From: Verrucomicrobiota bacterium
Lineage (GTDB): Bacteria > Verrucomicrobiota > Verrucomicrobiia > Opitutales > Opitutaceae
Reading direction: 5' to 3'
Assembly: GCA_023428905.1 (NCBI GenBank)
Contig: JAEYWP010000030.1
Span: 372,001-436,000 of the forward strand
DNA: 64,000 nt
Below the pieces are notes generated by a model. It searched no databases, had not been told where the DNA came from, and saw only the letters and a list, made by a program, of their open reading frames with translations. This document shows positions 53,253 to 60,764 of this stretch, piece by piece (the stretch's first letter is position 1; each line of letters opens with the position of its first letter). The position numbers and the translations under genes were made by a program.

Positions 53253-53987
53253 TCATAGTACGTAGTCGGCGGGCGCGATCAGGAGCACGAATTCGCCCTT
53301 CAGGCTGGTGCGCGCCAGGCGGTCGCGCACCTCGCGGGCGCCCCCGACGAGGAAGGCCTCGTGCAGTTTGGTCACCTCCTTTGCAATCGCGATCACCCGG
53401 CTGTCACCGAGGGTGGCGACGATCTCGTCGGCGAACTTGTCGATCCGGTGGCACGATTCATAAAGCGCGAGCGTGTACTCAAAATTCCGGTACTTCTGGA
53501 GGAAGCCGATGCGCGCCGCGGACTTGGCGGGCAGAAAACCAACAAAGAGAAAGCCATTGGTCGGCAAACCGGCCGCCGAAAGGACAGTGATCAGGGCGCT
53601 TGGACCGGGGACCGGCACCACCGGAAGGTTGCGGCGGCGGCAGGCCCGGACGAGACGGAAGCCCGGATCGCTGATCGCCGGGGTGCCGGCGTCGCTGACG
53701 AGGGCGATGGATTTGCCGGCTGCGATTTCAGACGCGAGGCGGTCGGCGACCTCGGTCTCATTGTGATCGTGGTACGCGACGAGGGGCCGGTGGAGGCCGA
53801 GGCGTGACAGCATGGCGCCGGTGGTACGGGTGTCCTCGCAGGCGATCAGATCGGTGCCGCCCAGGATCGCCCGGGCCCGCTCCGTCAGGTCGGTCAGGTT
53901 GCCGATCGGGGTCGCAACGACGTAGAGATGCCCCGGCAGCGCAGTGAGGGACGTGTTGGTCGGCGCGGCGGCGGTCGTTTCGGGCAT
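53253..53987 (-). CDS. rsmI: 16S rRNA 2'-O-ribose C1402 methyltransferase
   Basis: A SAM-dependent enzyme of the tetrapyrrole-methylase fold. From the ATG at 53987 (MPETTAAAPTNTSLTAL) it has 244 codons. GHLYVVATPIGNLTDLTERA, IACEDTRTTGAMLSRL, SDAGTPAISDPGFRLV and VPVPGPSALITVLSAAGLPT are all diagnostic of RsmI. The C-terminal part typical of some RsmI proteins is absent, as is common in other bacteria. The start lies at the T-run of the upstream gene's terminator. The open frame beyond 53987 is the antisense of that region and is not coding. Confidence 0.93.
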   Translation of the reverse strand: MPETTAAAPTNTSLTALPGHLYVVATPIGNLTDLTERARAILGGTDLIACEDTRTTGAMLSRLGLHRPLVAYHDHNETEVADRLASEIAAGKSIALVSDAGTPAISDPGFRLVRACRRRNLPVVPVPGPSALITVLSAAGLPTNGFLFVGFLPAKSAARIGFLQKYRNFEYTLALYESCHRIDKFADEIVATLGDSRVIAIAKEVTKLHEAFLVGGAREVRDRLARTSLKGEFVLLIAPADYVL

Positions 53988-54016
53988 AAAAAAAATCCGG
54001 CCAGAACGGCCGGATT
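53988..54016 (-). terminator. Terminator of the 57-residue lipoprotein gene
   Basis: A perfect 9-bp stem, AATCCGGCC and GGCCGGATT, has a 5-base loop. On the minus strand it is followed by TTTTTT, making eight T in all with the stem end. It lies 27 bp past the lipoprotein stop and abuts the rsmI start codon, so rsmI must use its own promoter or read-through. Confidence 0.88.
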
Positions 54017-54042
54017 TCGCAAAAGAAAAGACAGGCGACTGC

Positions 54043-54216
54043 TCAGCGGCGGCGGCCACCCTCGTCGGGCGAGCCCATGCCGGGAATGCCGCCTTCCCAG
54101 GTGGCGGGACGGCTCCAGGGCATTGAGGTGTCCTGCGCGGTCTTGCTCGTGCAACCGGTGCCGATCGCAACAAAGAGGAGGGCCAGGAAAGCGAACAGAA
54201 AGCGGGAAAACTTCAT
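54043..54216 (-). CDS. Small lipoprotein of 57 residues, function unknown
   Basis: This gene is short enough to be missed by length filters. The reading starts MKFSRFLFAFLALLFVAIGTGCT, a signal peptide with a likely lipidated Cys22, and continues with SKTAQDTSMPWSRPATWEG and GGIPGMGSPDEGGRRR. The lipobox (GTGC) is not ideal at the -3 position. The block MPWSRPATWEGGIPGMG looks like a fixed motif rather than low-complexity sequence, and I have seen similar short tails in Opitutaceae. A strong terminator follows, which supports a real, separately transcribed gene. It is probably a periplasmic or outer-membrane lipoprotein. Confidence 0.68.
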   Translation of the reverse strand: MKFSRFLFAFLALLFVAIGTGCTSKTAQDTSMPWSRPATWEGGIPGMGSPDEGGRRR

Positions 54217-54243
54217 GGTTTTGACGGGAGTTAGGACGGTGGC

Positions 54244-54286
54244 CGCACGCGCGGCAAGGGTGAAGACTGCGCGCGACGCGCGTGCG
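54244..54286. other. GC-rich hairpin between pgi and the small lipoprotein gene
   Basis: A 10-bp perfect inverted repeat, CGCACGCGCG and CGCGCGTGCG, is separated by 23 bases, beginning about 15 bp past the pgi stop. No T-run follows on the minus strand. It may stabilise the 3' end of the pgi transcript. Confidence 0.3.
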
Positions 54287-54300
54287 TTCCACCTTCCTGG

Positions 54301-55878
54301 TTACGCCTGCTGGTAGGTGCTTTCGTACCAGGCTTTGCCAGCGGTCTTGCGGAGGCCGCCGTTGGCCGCGAGGTGTTCGGCAATCTTGAAGACGAGTTCC
54401 GCCTGCTCGGGCATCCCGATCTTTGCCGCAAGGGCCTCGGCGGTCAGGGCGGACGTCGGCTCTGCTTTAAGCGCGGCCTGCACTTTCAGCTTCAACGCGA
54501 TCACACCACCCGCTGCCTTTTTGCCCGCTTCCACGCCCGGCTGGTGGTAGGCATTGATCCCGACGAGCGACGCGTAAAGTCCGACGGCACGCTCATACAG
54601 CGCGATCAGCATGCCGACGGTGCGGGGTGAGACGTCGTTGACGGTGAGGGTGAGGGAGGCGCGGTCCTTTTCGCTCAAGGCGTCGCGGGTCCCGAGATAG
54701 AAGCCCTGGAGGTAGTCACCGGTGGTGACACCCGGCTCGACTTCCATCGAGGCGGTGCCGGCGCGGTCCTTCAGCACCTCGATGAACGTGACAAAGAAGT
54801 TGTTCACGCCCTCCCGGAGCTGCTGCACGTAGGCGTGCTGGTCGGTGGATCCCTTGTTGCCGTAAACGGCGATGCCCTGGTTCACGATCCGTCCGGAGAG
54901 GTCCAATTCTTTGCCGAGCGACTCCATCACGAGCTGCTGGAGGTAGCGGGAGAAGAGCAGCAGGCGGTCCTTGTAGGGCAGGATCACCATGTCCTTCGAG
55001 CCGCGGCCGTCGGTGGCGAAATACCACATCAGCGCGAGCAGGGCGGCGGGGTTTTGCGCGGTGGAGGTCTGGCGGGTGACGGCGTCCATCGCGGCGGCGC
55101 CGCCGATCAGCTGCTGGATGTCGATGCCCTGGAGGCGGGCGGGCAGCAGCCCGACGGCGGAAAGTTCGGAGGTGCGCCCGCCGACCCAGTCCCACATCGG
55201 GAAACGGGCGAGCCAGCCTTCCGCCTTGGCCGTCTGCTCGAGCTTGGAGCCTGCGCCGGTGACCGCGACAAAGTGTTTGGTGTAGTCCAGGCCCGCGGCC
55301 TTGAAAGCGGCGGCGGCCTCGAGCTGGCCGTTGCGGGTCTCGACCGTGCCGCCCGACTTGGAGATCACGATCACCAGGGTCTCGGGCAGTTTGCCGGCCA
55401 GCGAGGCGAGGACGTAGTCCATGCCGTCTGGATCGGTGTTGTCGAAAAAGCTGACCGCCATCTTGTCGGTTGCGGGGTTGCCGAGGGCGTGGCTGACGAA
55501 TTGCGGTCCGAGGGCGGAACCGCCGATGCCGACGACCAGGACCTGGGTGAAGGCGCGGCCACCCGGCGCGCGCAGGGAGCCGGAATGGATACGCGCGGCG
55601 AAGTCCTCCACCTGTGCGAGCGCGGCGGTGATCTCCCCGCGGAGTTCCGCAGTGGGTGCAAGGTCGGCCGCACGCAGCCAGTAATGGCCGACCATGCGGT
55701 TCTCATCCGGATTCGAGATCGCGCCGCGCTCGAGTTCCTTCATCGCGGCGAAGGCCTTCTGCATCGGGGCCTCCATCGCGGGCAAAAACGCATCCGGAAA
55801 CGGGATACGGCTGATATCGAGCGCGAAACCGAGCTCGGGGTTCTGGTAGAAGTACTTTTTGAATCGCGACCAGGACAT
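54301..55878 (-). CDS. pgi: Glucose-6-phosphate isomerase
   Basis: Interconverts glucose 6-phosphate and fructose 6-phosphate. From the ATG at 55878 (MSWSRFKKYFYQNPEL) it has 525 residues. Signatures are VVGIGGSALGPQFV, ISKSGGTVETRNGQ, WDWVGGRTSELSAVGLLP, LPYKDRLLLFSRYLQQLVMESLGKE, and GNKGSTDQHAYVQQLREG with the catalytic His. This matches the bacterial Pgi branch common in Verrucomicrobiota and cyanobacteria. It is just downstream of ilvD and its terminator on the same strand, so it likely has its own promoter. Confidence 0.95.
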   Translation of the reverse strand: MSWSRFKKYFYQNPELGFALDISRIPFPDAFLPAMEAPMQKAFAAMKELERGAISNPDENRMVGHYWLRAADLAPTAELRGEITAALAQVEDFAARIHSGSLRAPGGRAFTQVLVVGIGGSALGPQFVSHALGNPATDKMAVSFFDNTDPDGMDYVLASLAGKLPETLVIVISKSGGTVETRNGQLEAAAAFKAAGLDYTKHFVAVTGAGSKLEQTAKAEGWLARFPMWDWVGGRTSELSAVGLLPARLQGIDIQQLIGGAAAMDAVTRQTSTAQNPAALLALMWYFATDGRGSKDMVILPYKDRLLLFSRYLQQLVMESLGKELDLSGRIVNQGIAVYGNKGSTDQHAYVQQLREGVNNFFVTFIEVLKDRAGTASMEVEPGVTTGDYLQGFYLGTRDALSEKDRASLTLTVNDVSPRTVGMLIALYERAVGLYASLVGINAYHQPGVEAGKKAAGGVIALKLKVQAALKAEPTSALTAEALAAKIGMPEQAELVFKIAEHLAANGGLRKTAGKAWYESTYQQA

Positions 55879-55901
55879 GGTGGAAGGGGGGGCTAGAGGT
55901 G

Positions 55902-55938
55902 AAAAAAACAGAACCACGGGCGGTGGGGCACGTGGTTC
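55902..55938 (-). terminator. Terminator of ilvD
   Basis: An 8-bp stem, GAACCACG and CGTGGTTC, encloses a 12-base loop. On the minus strand it is followed by TGTTTTTTTC. It begins just past the ilvD stop (55946) and ends before the pgi start (55878). Confidence 0.82.
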
Positions 55939-55945
55939 GCAGCGA

Positions 55946-57646
55946 CTAGAGATTCTTGTCGGTCACCGCGCCGTCCGAGGCGCTGGTGACGAGCTTCGCA
56001 TATTTGGCGAGCACGCCGCGGGTTTCCTTGGGCGGGCGGGGGGACCAAGCCTTGAGCCGCGCGTCGATCTCGTGCTGCGGCAGATCGAGGGTGATCTCGT
56101 TCTTGACTGCATCGATGGTGATGGGGTCGCCATCCACCAGGACGGCGATGGTGCCGCCCACCGCCGCTTCCGGGGTGATGTGGCCGACCACAAAACCGTG
56201 GCTGCCTCCGGAGAAACGTCCGTCGGTGATCAGAGCGACCTCCTTGCCGAGGCCCTTGCCCATGACCGCACTGGTCGGCGCCAGCATCTCGCGCATGCCG
56301 GGTCCGCCCACCGGACCTTCGTTGCGGATGACGATGACGTGGCCGGCCTTGACCTGGCCGTCGAGGATGGCCTTGAGCGCGGCTTCCTCGGCCTCGAAAA
56401 CGATGGCCTTGCCGCTGAAGCGGAGCCCCTCCTTGCCGGAGATCTTCGCCACCGAGCCGCGGGGGGCGAGGTTGCCGTAGAGGATGCGCAGGTGGCTGTC
56501 GGGCTTGATCGGGTTGCTGAAGGGGCGGATCACGTCCTGATCCGTCGGATACGGCTGCACCGCCTGCAGGTTCTCCGCCAGGGTGCGGCCGGTCACGGTC
56601 AGGACGTCGCCGTGGAGGAGGCCGGCATCGAGCAGCATCTTCATCAGCGGCGGCAGTCCGCCGATGCGGACGAGGTGGGACATGCCGTATTTGCCGGAGG
56701 GCTTCAGGTCGGCGAGGACGGGGACGCGGGCGCCGATGCGGGTGAAATCGTCAATCGAGAGGCCGACCTCGGCGGCATGGGCCATGGCGAGGAGGTGGAG
56801 CACGGCGTTGGTGGAACCGCCGAGGGCGATCACGACCGCGATCGCGTTTTCAAAGGCTTTCTTGGTCAGGATGTCGCGCGGACGGATTCCGGCCTTGAGG
56901 AGGGCGAGGGCCGCCTCGCCGGCGCGGCGGCAATCCTCCTTCTTTTCCTGCCCGATCGCGAGCTGGGCGGAGCTGTTGGGCAGGGAGAGGCCGAGCGCCT
57001 CGATGGCGGAAGCCATCGTATTGGCCGTGTACATACCGCCGCAGGAGCCGGGTCCGGGGATGGAGCAGGATTCGACCGTCTTGAGGCCGGCGTCATCGAG
57101 CTTGCCCGCGGCATGCTGGCCCACTGCCTCGAAGACCGAGACGATGTCGCACTCCTTCTTCGATTCCGGATGGATGCCGGGGAGGATGGTGCCGCCGTAA
57201 ACGAAGACGGACGGGCGGTTGAGACGCGCCATCGCGATCACGCAGGCCGGCATGTTCTTGTCGCATCCGCCGATGGCGACGAGGGCGTCGAAACCCTCCG
57301 CCCCGGCCACCGTTTCGATCGAGTCCGCGATCACCTCGCGCGAGACGAGCGAATAACGCATGCCCGGCGTGCCCATCGAGATGCCGTCTGAAACCGTGAT
57401 GGTGCCAAAAACGATGGCCTTGCCGCCGGCGGCATTCGCCCCCGCCTCGGCCTCACGGGCGAGCTGGTCGATGTGCATGTTGCAGGGCGTCACCATGCTC
57501 CAGGTCGAGGCGATGCCGACGACGGGCTTCTTGAAATCGGCGTCACCAAAGCCCACCGCGCGCAGCATCGAGCGGTTGGGGGCTCGATCCGGGCCATCGA
57601 GAACAATGGAAGAGAACGGTCGGGTGGCGTCAGCGGGAGTGCTCAT
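55946..57646 (-). CDS. ilvD: Dihydroxy-acid dehydratase
   Basis: An iron-sulfur enzyme of branched-chain amino-acid synthesis. From the ATG at 57646 (MSTPADATRPFSSIVLDG) it has 566 residues. Cluster and substrate residues lie in STWSMVTPCNMHI, IGGCDKNMPACVIA and GSCGGMYTANTMASA. LGGSTNAVLHLLAMAHAAE, EGPVGGPGMREML and DGRFSGGSHGFVVGHITPEA are conserved. The frame extends 72 codons further upstream, but those codons lie in intergenic repeat sequence. It is divergent from scpB with a gap of about 300 bp. Confidence 0.96.
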   Translation of the reverse strand: MSTPADATRPFSSIVLDGPDRAPNRSMLRAVGFGDADFKKPVVGIASTWSMVTPCNMHIDQLAREAEAGANAAGGKAIVFGTITVSDGISMGTPGMRYSLVSREVIADSIETVAGAEGFDALVAIGGCDKNMPACVIAMARLNRPSVFVYGGTILPGIHPESKKECDIVSVFEAVGQHAAGKLDDAGLKTVESCSIPGPGSCGGMYTANTMASAIEALGLSLPNSSAQLAIGQEKKEDCRRAGEAALALLKAGIRPRDILTKKAFENAIAVVIALGGSTNAVLHLLAMAHAAEVGLSIDDFTRIGARVPVLADLKPSGKYGMSHLVRIGGLPPLMKMLLDAGLLHGDVLTVTGRTLAENLQAVQPYPTDQDVIRPFSNPIKPDSHLRILYGNLAPRGSVAKISGKEGLRFSGKAIVFEAEEAALKAILDGQVKAGHVIVIRNEGPVGGPGMREMLAPTSAVMGKGLGKEVALITDGRFSGGSHGFVVGHITPEAAVGGTIAVLVDGDPITIDAVKNEITLDLPQHEIDARLKAWSPRPPKETRGVLAKYAKLVTSASDGAVTDKNL

Positions 57647-57757
57647 GGAAAAGGGCGCCAAGGAGACCAAAGGCCTCCGGCGCGGGCAAGCGGGGAATCG
57701 TCGCGCCGCGGGGCGGCGCGAAATGGCCAGTGAGCAGTGACCAATGATCAAAGAGGG

Positions 57758-57808
57758 TCCGGCGCTGTGCGCCGGAATGACGAAGGTCGAAGCTTGAGTG
57801 ACGAATGG
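57758..57808. repeat. CCGGCGC hairpin plus GAATGACGAAG repeat, copy 2
   Basis: The stem TCCGGCGC and GCGCCGGA with loop TGT is followed by ATGACGAAGG and, 12 bp on, GTGACGAATGG. This matches the element at 24569-24625. The 301-bp divergent gap 57647-57947 has no gene; it also carries TGAGCAGTGACCAATGATC (57731-57749) and AATCAAGATTC (about 57864-57874), short motifs reminiscent of those near 35.0 kb. Promoters of ilvD and scpB must be here but were not identified. Confidence 0.65.
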
Positions 57809-57947
57809 GCGTGGGAGCGCCAATGGCGAATTGCGCTGACGGGGGGCAAAATTGCGGATCACGAATCAAGATTCCCGAAGAGCCCGCGCCAAAGGTTTGG
57901 GTTGCACCGCTGGCAGCCGCCGCCATTCACTGGCCGGCTCACGTCGC

Positions 57948-58925
57948 ATGGCATTCAATCTGAAATCGGTGCTCAAGGCGCTGCTCTTTTCCACGAGCCA
58001 GCCGCTCTCGATCAAAGACATCCAGGGAGCGTTCGCGCGCTTCCATGAGCAGGCGACGCTGCCCGACGTGGTCGAGAGCGAGCCCGAGGCACCGGCGGCT
58101 GTTCCTGCAGGCGCGCCCACGCCGGTGGAGGCCGCGGCCGCGACCGGCGCGGTCCTCGATCCGGCGCTGGCCGGCGCAGAGACTCCCTCAGGAACGACGC
58201 CCCCGGCCGAAGAGGTTGGCGCCGCGGCAGCCGCGGCGCCCGCGGATGCAGAACTTTATCAGGAAGTCCCCTCGCTGATCACGGCGACGCAGATTCGTGA
58301 GACCATGGCCCAGCTGGCGGAAGAGATCCGCGCGGCTGCAGACGTGTATCTGCTGATCGAGGGGCCGACGGGCTACCGGCTGGTGACACACCCGCGTTTT
58401 GCGCGGTGGATACGGATCATGCGGGACGAACCGCCTCCGGTGAAATTGTCCCAGTCCGCGCTCGAGACCCTTGCCATCGTTGCGTACCGCCAACCAGTCA
58501 CACGCACCGAGATCGAGGCCATCCGCGGCGTTTCCGCCGAAGCCGGCCTCAACAAATTGCTGGAGCGCGAACTCGTCTACATCACCGGGCGGGCCGATCT
58601 TCCCGGCCGGCCCCTCCAGTACGGCACCACGGACCGGTTTCTCGATTTTGTGGGCGTCAAGTCGCTCGTCGAACTGCCCGCCTCCGACGTGCTGTCGCCG
58701 CGCCAGATCGATGAGTGGATGAAAAACGCCATGAACACCAAGCCTCCCACGGACGCCGAAATGGGCCTGCCGCTGGAGGAGGGGGAGGGGCCGACCCCGA
58801 ACCTGGAATCCGTGACCGTCGACCATCCCACCCAGTCCGAGACGACCCCTGCGGCAGACACGCCCCTCGGCGCCGACGCGCCTGCCGAAGACGCCGGTGA
58901 TGAAAAGCCGACCTCCCCCGCCTGA
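57948..58925 (+). CDS. scpB: Segregation and condensation protein B with an Ala/Pro-rich insert
   Basis: The kleisin-associated winged-helix subunit of the SMC-ScpAB condensin. From the ATG at 57948 (MAFNLKSVLKALLFSTSQPLS) it has 325 residues against a usual 180-220. The first winged helix starts normally, but an insert of about 60 residues rich in Ala, Pro, Glu and Thr (residues about 40-100) interrupts it. Normal sequence resumes with ALETLAIVAYRQPVTRTEIEAIRGV, LLERELVYITGRADLPGRPLQYGTTDRFLDFVGV. The C-terminal 60 residues are again acidic and disordered. scpA is not in the window. It precedes pheA with 3 bp between. Confidence 0.87.
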   Translation: MAFNLKSVLKALLFSTSQPLSIKDIQGAFARFHEQATLPDVVESEPEAPAAVPAGAPTPVEAAAATGAVLDPALAGAETPSGTTPPAEEVGAAAAAAPADAELYQEVPSLITATQIRETMAQLAEEIRAAADVYLLIEGPTGYRLVTHPRFARWIRIMRDEPPPVKLSQSALETLAIVAYRQPVTRTEIEAIRGVSAEAGLNKLLERELVYITGRADLPGRPLQYGTTDRFLDFVGVKSLVELPASDVLSPRQIDEWMKNAMNTKPPTDAEMGLPLEEGEGPTPNLESVTVDHPTQSETTPAADTPLGADAPAEDAGDEKPTSPA

Positions 58926-58928
58926 GAC

Positions 58929-60008
58929 ATGGACCTAGAACCCATCCGCGAAAAGATCGACCAGCTCGACCACCAGCTGGTCGAAATCCTCAACCAGCGT
59001 CTCTCCCTCGCCGCCGACATTGGCCGGCTGAAGCGGAGCGCGGGCGGTCAGATCTACGTGGCGGAGCGCGAGGATGCCGTGCTGCGCAAGGTGACTTCCC
59101 TGAATCAGGGCCCGATCAAAAACGAGGCGTTGCGCGCGATCTACCGCGAGGTCATGTCCGCCGCCATCGCGCTGGAGAAACCACTCCTGATCGCCTACCT
59201 CGGGCCGGAAGCCGCCAACACCCACGTGGCAGCCACGCGTAAATTCGGCGCCAGCGTCGATTACCACGCGATGGCGTCGATCGGCGACATCTTCACTGCG
59301 GTTGAAAAAGGCGAAGCCGACTACGCCGTGATCCCGGCGGAGAACTCCACCGAGGGCAGTGTGCGGGAGACCCTCGATAACTTCGTTGAGAGCGACCTGA
59401 AGATCGTCGCCCAGATCTACCTCGAGATTTCCCATGCGCTGATCTCGAATCATTCCCTGGAGGAGATCAAAAAGGTCTATTCCAAGGACCAGGCGTTGGC
59501 CCAATGCCGCCAGTGGCTGCGGCGCCACCTGCCGCACGCACAGCTGATCGATGCGCCCAGCACATCGCGCGCGGTTCAGATCGCCAAAGAGGAGTCCGGG
59601 GCCGCCGCGGTCGCCGCGGAACTCGCCGCGGAGTTTTATGGCGTGCCAATCGTGGAGCGGAGCATCCAGGACCGATCGGACAACACCACCCGTTTCTTCG
59701 TGCTTGGCAAAAAGCCGTCCGGCCCGGTTGGCCAGGGGCGTGACCTCACAAGCTTCCTTATCTCTTTGGGAGACGAAGCCGCCTCCCATTCAGGGGCCCT
59801 GCTGAAGATGCTCATGCCGCTCGCCGAACGTGGGATCAACTTGTCGAAGATCGAGTCGCGCCCGAGTAAGAAACGTCCCTGGGACTACTACTTCTTCATC
59901 GACGTCACGGGTCATCACGAGGACGCCGCCATGAAGGAGGCGCTGGTGGAGCTGAAGAAGTTCTGCCCGCTGGTAAAGTGGCTGGGAAGCTACCCAATTA
60001 CCGGGTGA
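58929..60008 (+). CDS. pheA: Bifunctional chorismate mutase / prephenate dehydratase
   Basis: Makes phenylpyruvate, the phenylalanine precursor, from chorismate. Residues 1 to about 85 form an AroQ-type mutase (LEPIREKIDQLDHQLVEILNQRL). The dehydratase domain begins with IAYLGPEAANTHVAA and contains VIPAENSTEGSVRETLD and the catalytic motif NTTRFFVLG. A C-terminal ACT domain (residues about 270-355, GALLKMLMPLAERGINLSKIESRP) binds phenylalanine for feedback control. It begins 3 bp after the scpB stop, so the two are surely co-transcribed. It is 235 bp upstream of mcsA. Confidence 0.95.
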   Translation: MDLEPIREKIDQLDHQLVEILNQRLSLAADIGRLKRSAGGQIYVAEREDAVLRKVTSLNQGPIKNEALRAIYREVMSAAIALEKPLLIAYLGPEAANTHVAATRKFGASVDYHAMASIGDIFTAVEKGEADYAVIPAENSTEGSVRETLDNFVESDLKIVAQIYLEISHALISNHSLEEIKKVYSKDQALAQCRQWLRRHLPHAQLIDAPSTSRAVQIAKEESGAAAVAAELAAEFYGVPIVERSIQDRSDNTTRFFVLGKKPSGPVGQGRDLTSFLISLGDEAASHSGALLKMLMPLAERGINLSKIESRPSKKRPWDYYFFIDVTGHHEDAAMKEALVELKKFCPLVKWLGSYPITG

Positions 60009-60204
60009 ATCACTCGCTGCGCCACGTGTGACAGTCTGGCGCAGCTTCACGACCGCGGTGCGCCAATCCGGCTGCGGTTTTCCTCCGTCTACTGACGCCC
60101 TTTGCCCGTGCCACTGGTCTTGCCAGATCAGCCTCCCATGGCATGGTGTCTGCAAAGAGCACCTATCGTCTTCATGCTCCGCGCTCACCACAATTTACCG
60201 TACG

Positions 60205-60227
60205 GTCCATCGATAGTTGCGATGGAC
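60205..60227. promoter_or_regulatory. Inverted repeat upstream of mcsA, candidate operator
   Basis: GTCCATCG and CGATGGAC are perfect 8-bp arms around ATAGTTG, ending 15 bp before the mcsA start codon. A TATAGT sequence at 60232-60237 could be a -10 element, which would place the repeat at the promoter. In Firmicutes the mcsA-mcsB-clpC operon is under CtsR control through GGTCAAA direct repeats; those are absent here. A 5' leader hairpin is the alternative. The remaining 60009-60204 shows no gene. Confidence 0.5.
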
Positions 60228-60242
60228 GTGCTATAGTGTCCC

Positions 60243-60764
60243 ATGGCCAGCCCCTTGAAGTGTGATCTCTGTTCGAAACCGGCAACGGTTCATCTGACGC
60301 AGATTGTTAATAACAAAGTGCATAAGGTGGATTTGTGCGAAGCGTGCGCGCAGGCCAAAGGGGTCACGGACCCGAACGGTTTTTCGCTGGCCGACCTGCT
60401 CCTAAAGGCGTCGCTGAACCCCGAGGTGCCTGTGGCCGGGGTCCGTTGCGAGCATTGCGGCTTCACCCAGGCCGATTTCAAGAAGCATGGAAGGTTCGGC
60501 TGCCCCCAGTGTTACGACACGTTCAAGATCATGGTGGAGCCGATGTTGGACAACATGCACAAGGGGACCAGCCACACCGGCAAGGTCCCGCAGAAGGCGC
60601 TGGACCGTAAGTCGCTCTACGATCGTCTCACGCAGCTCGAGGTGAACCTCGATGAGGCGATCAAGTCGGAGCGTTACGAGGATGCGGCGCGCTACCGCGA
60701 TGAAATCACCCAAGTCAAACAGGCCTTCGACCAGAAACCGCAGCACACCAGTCATGACGATTGA
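60243..60764 (+). CDS. mcsA: McsA-type zinc protein, activator of the protein arginine kinase
   Basis: A 173-residue cytoplasmic adaptor that binds McsB and supports protein arginine phosphorylation. Two zinc-finger pairs are complete: C7/C10 with C32/C35, and C69/C72 with C87/C90. The C-terminal UVR motif (about 131-165, LYDRLTQLEVNLDEAIKSERYEDAARYRDEI) should contact ClpC or UvrB-like partners. It starts MASPLKCDLCSKPAT. Its last 11 bp overlap mcsB in another frame, so translation is coupled. Confidence 0.92.
   Translation: MASPLKCDLCSKPATVHLTQIVNNKVHKVDLCEACAQAKGVTDPNGFSLADLLLKASLNPEVPVAGVRCEHCGFTQADFKKHGRFGCPQCYDTFKIMVEPMLDNMHKGTSHTGKVPQKALDRKSLYDRLTQLEVNLDEAIKSERYEDAARYRDEITQVKQAFDQKPQHTSHDD

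Noticed and set aside
57647..57862. Longer N-terminus for IlvD
   Set aside because: The extra 72 codons lie in the repeat-bearing gap and IlvD similarity begins after the ATG at 57646.
60009..60242. CtsR operator upstream of mcsA
   Set aside because: The GGTCAAA-type direct repeats of CtsR sites are absent; only an unrelated inverted repeat is present.
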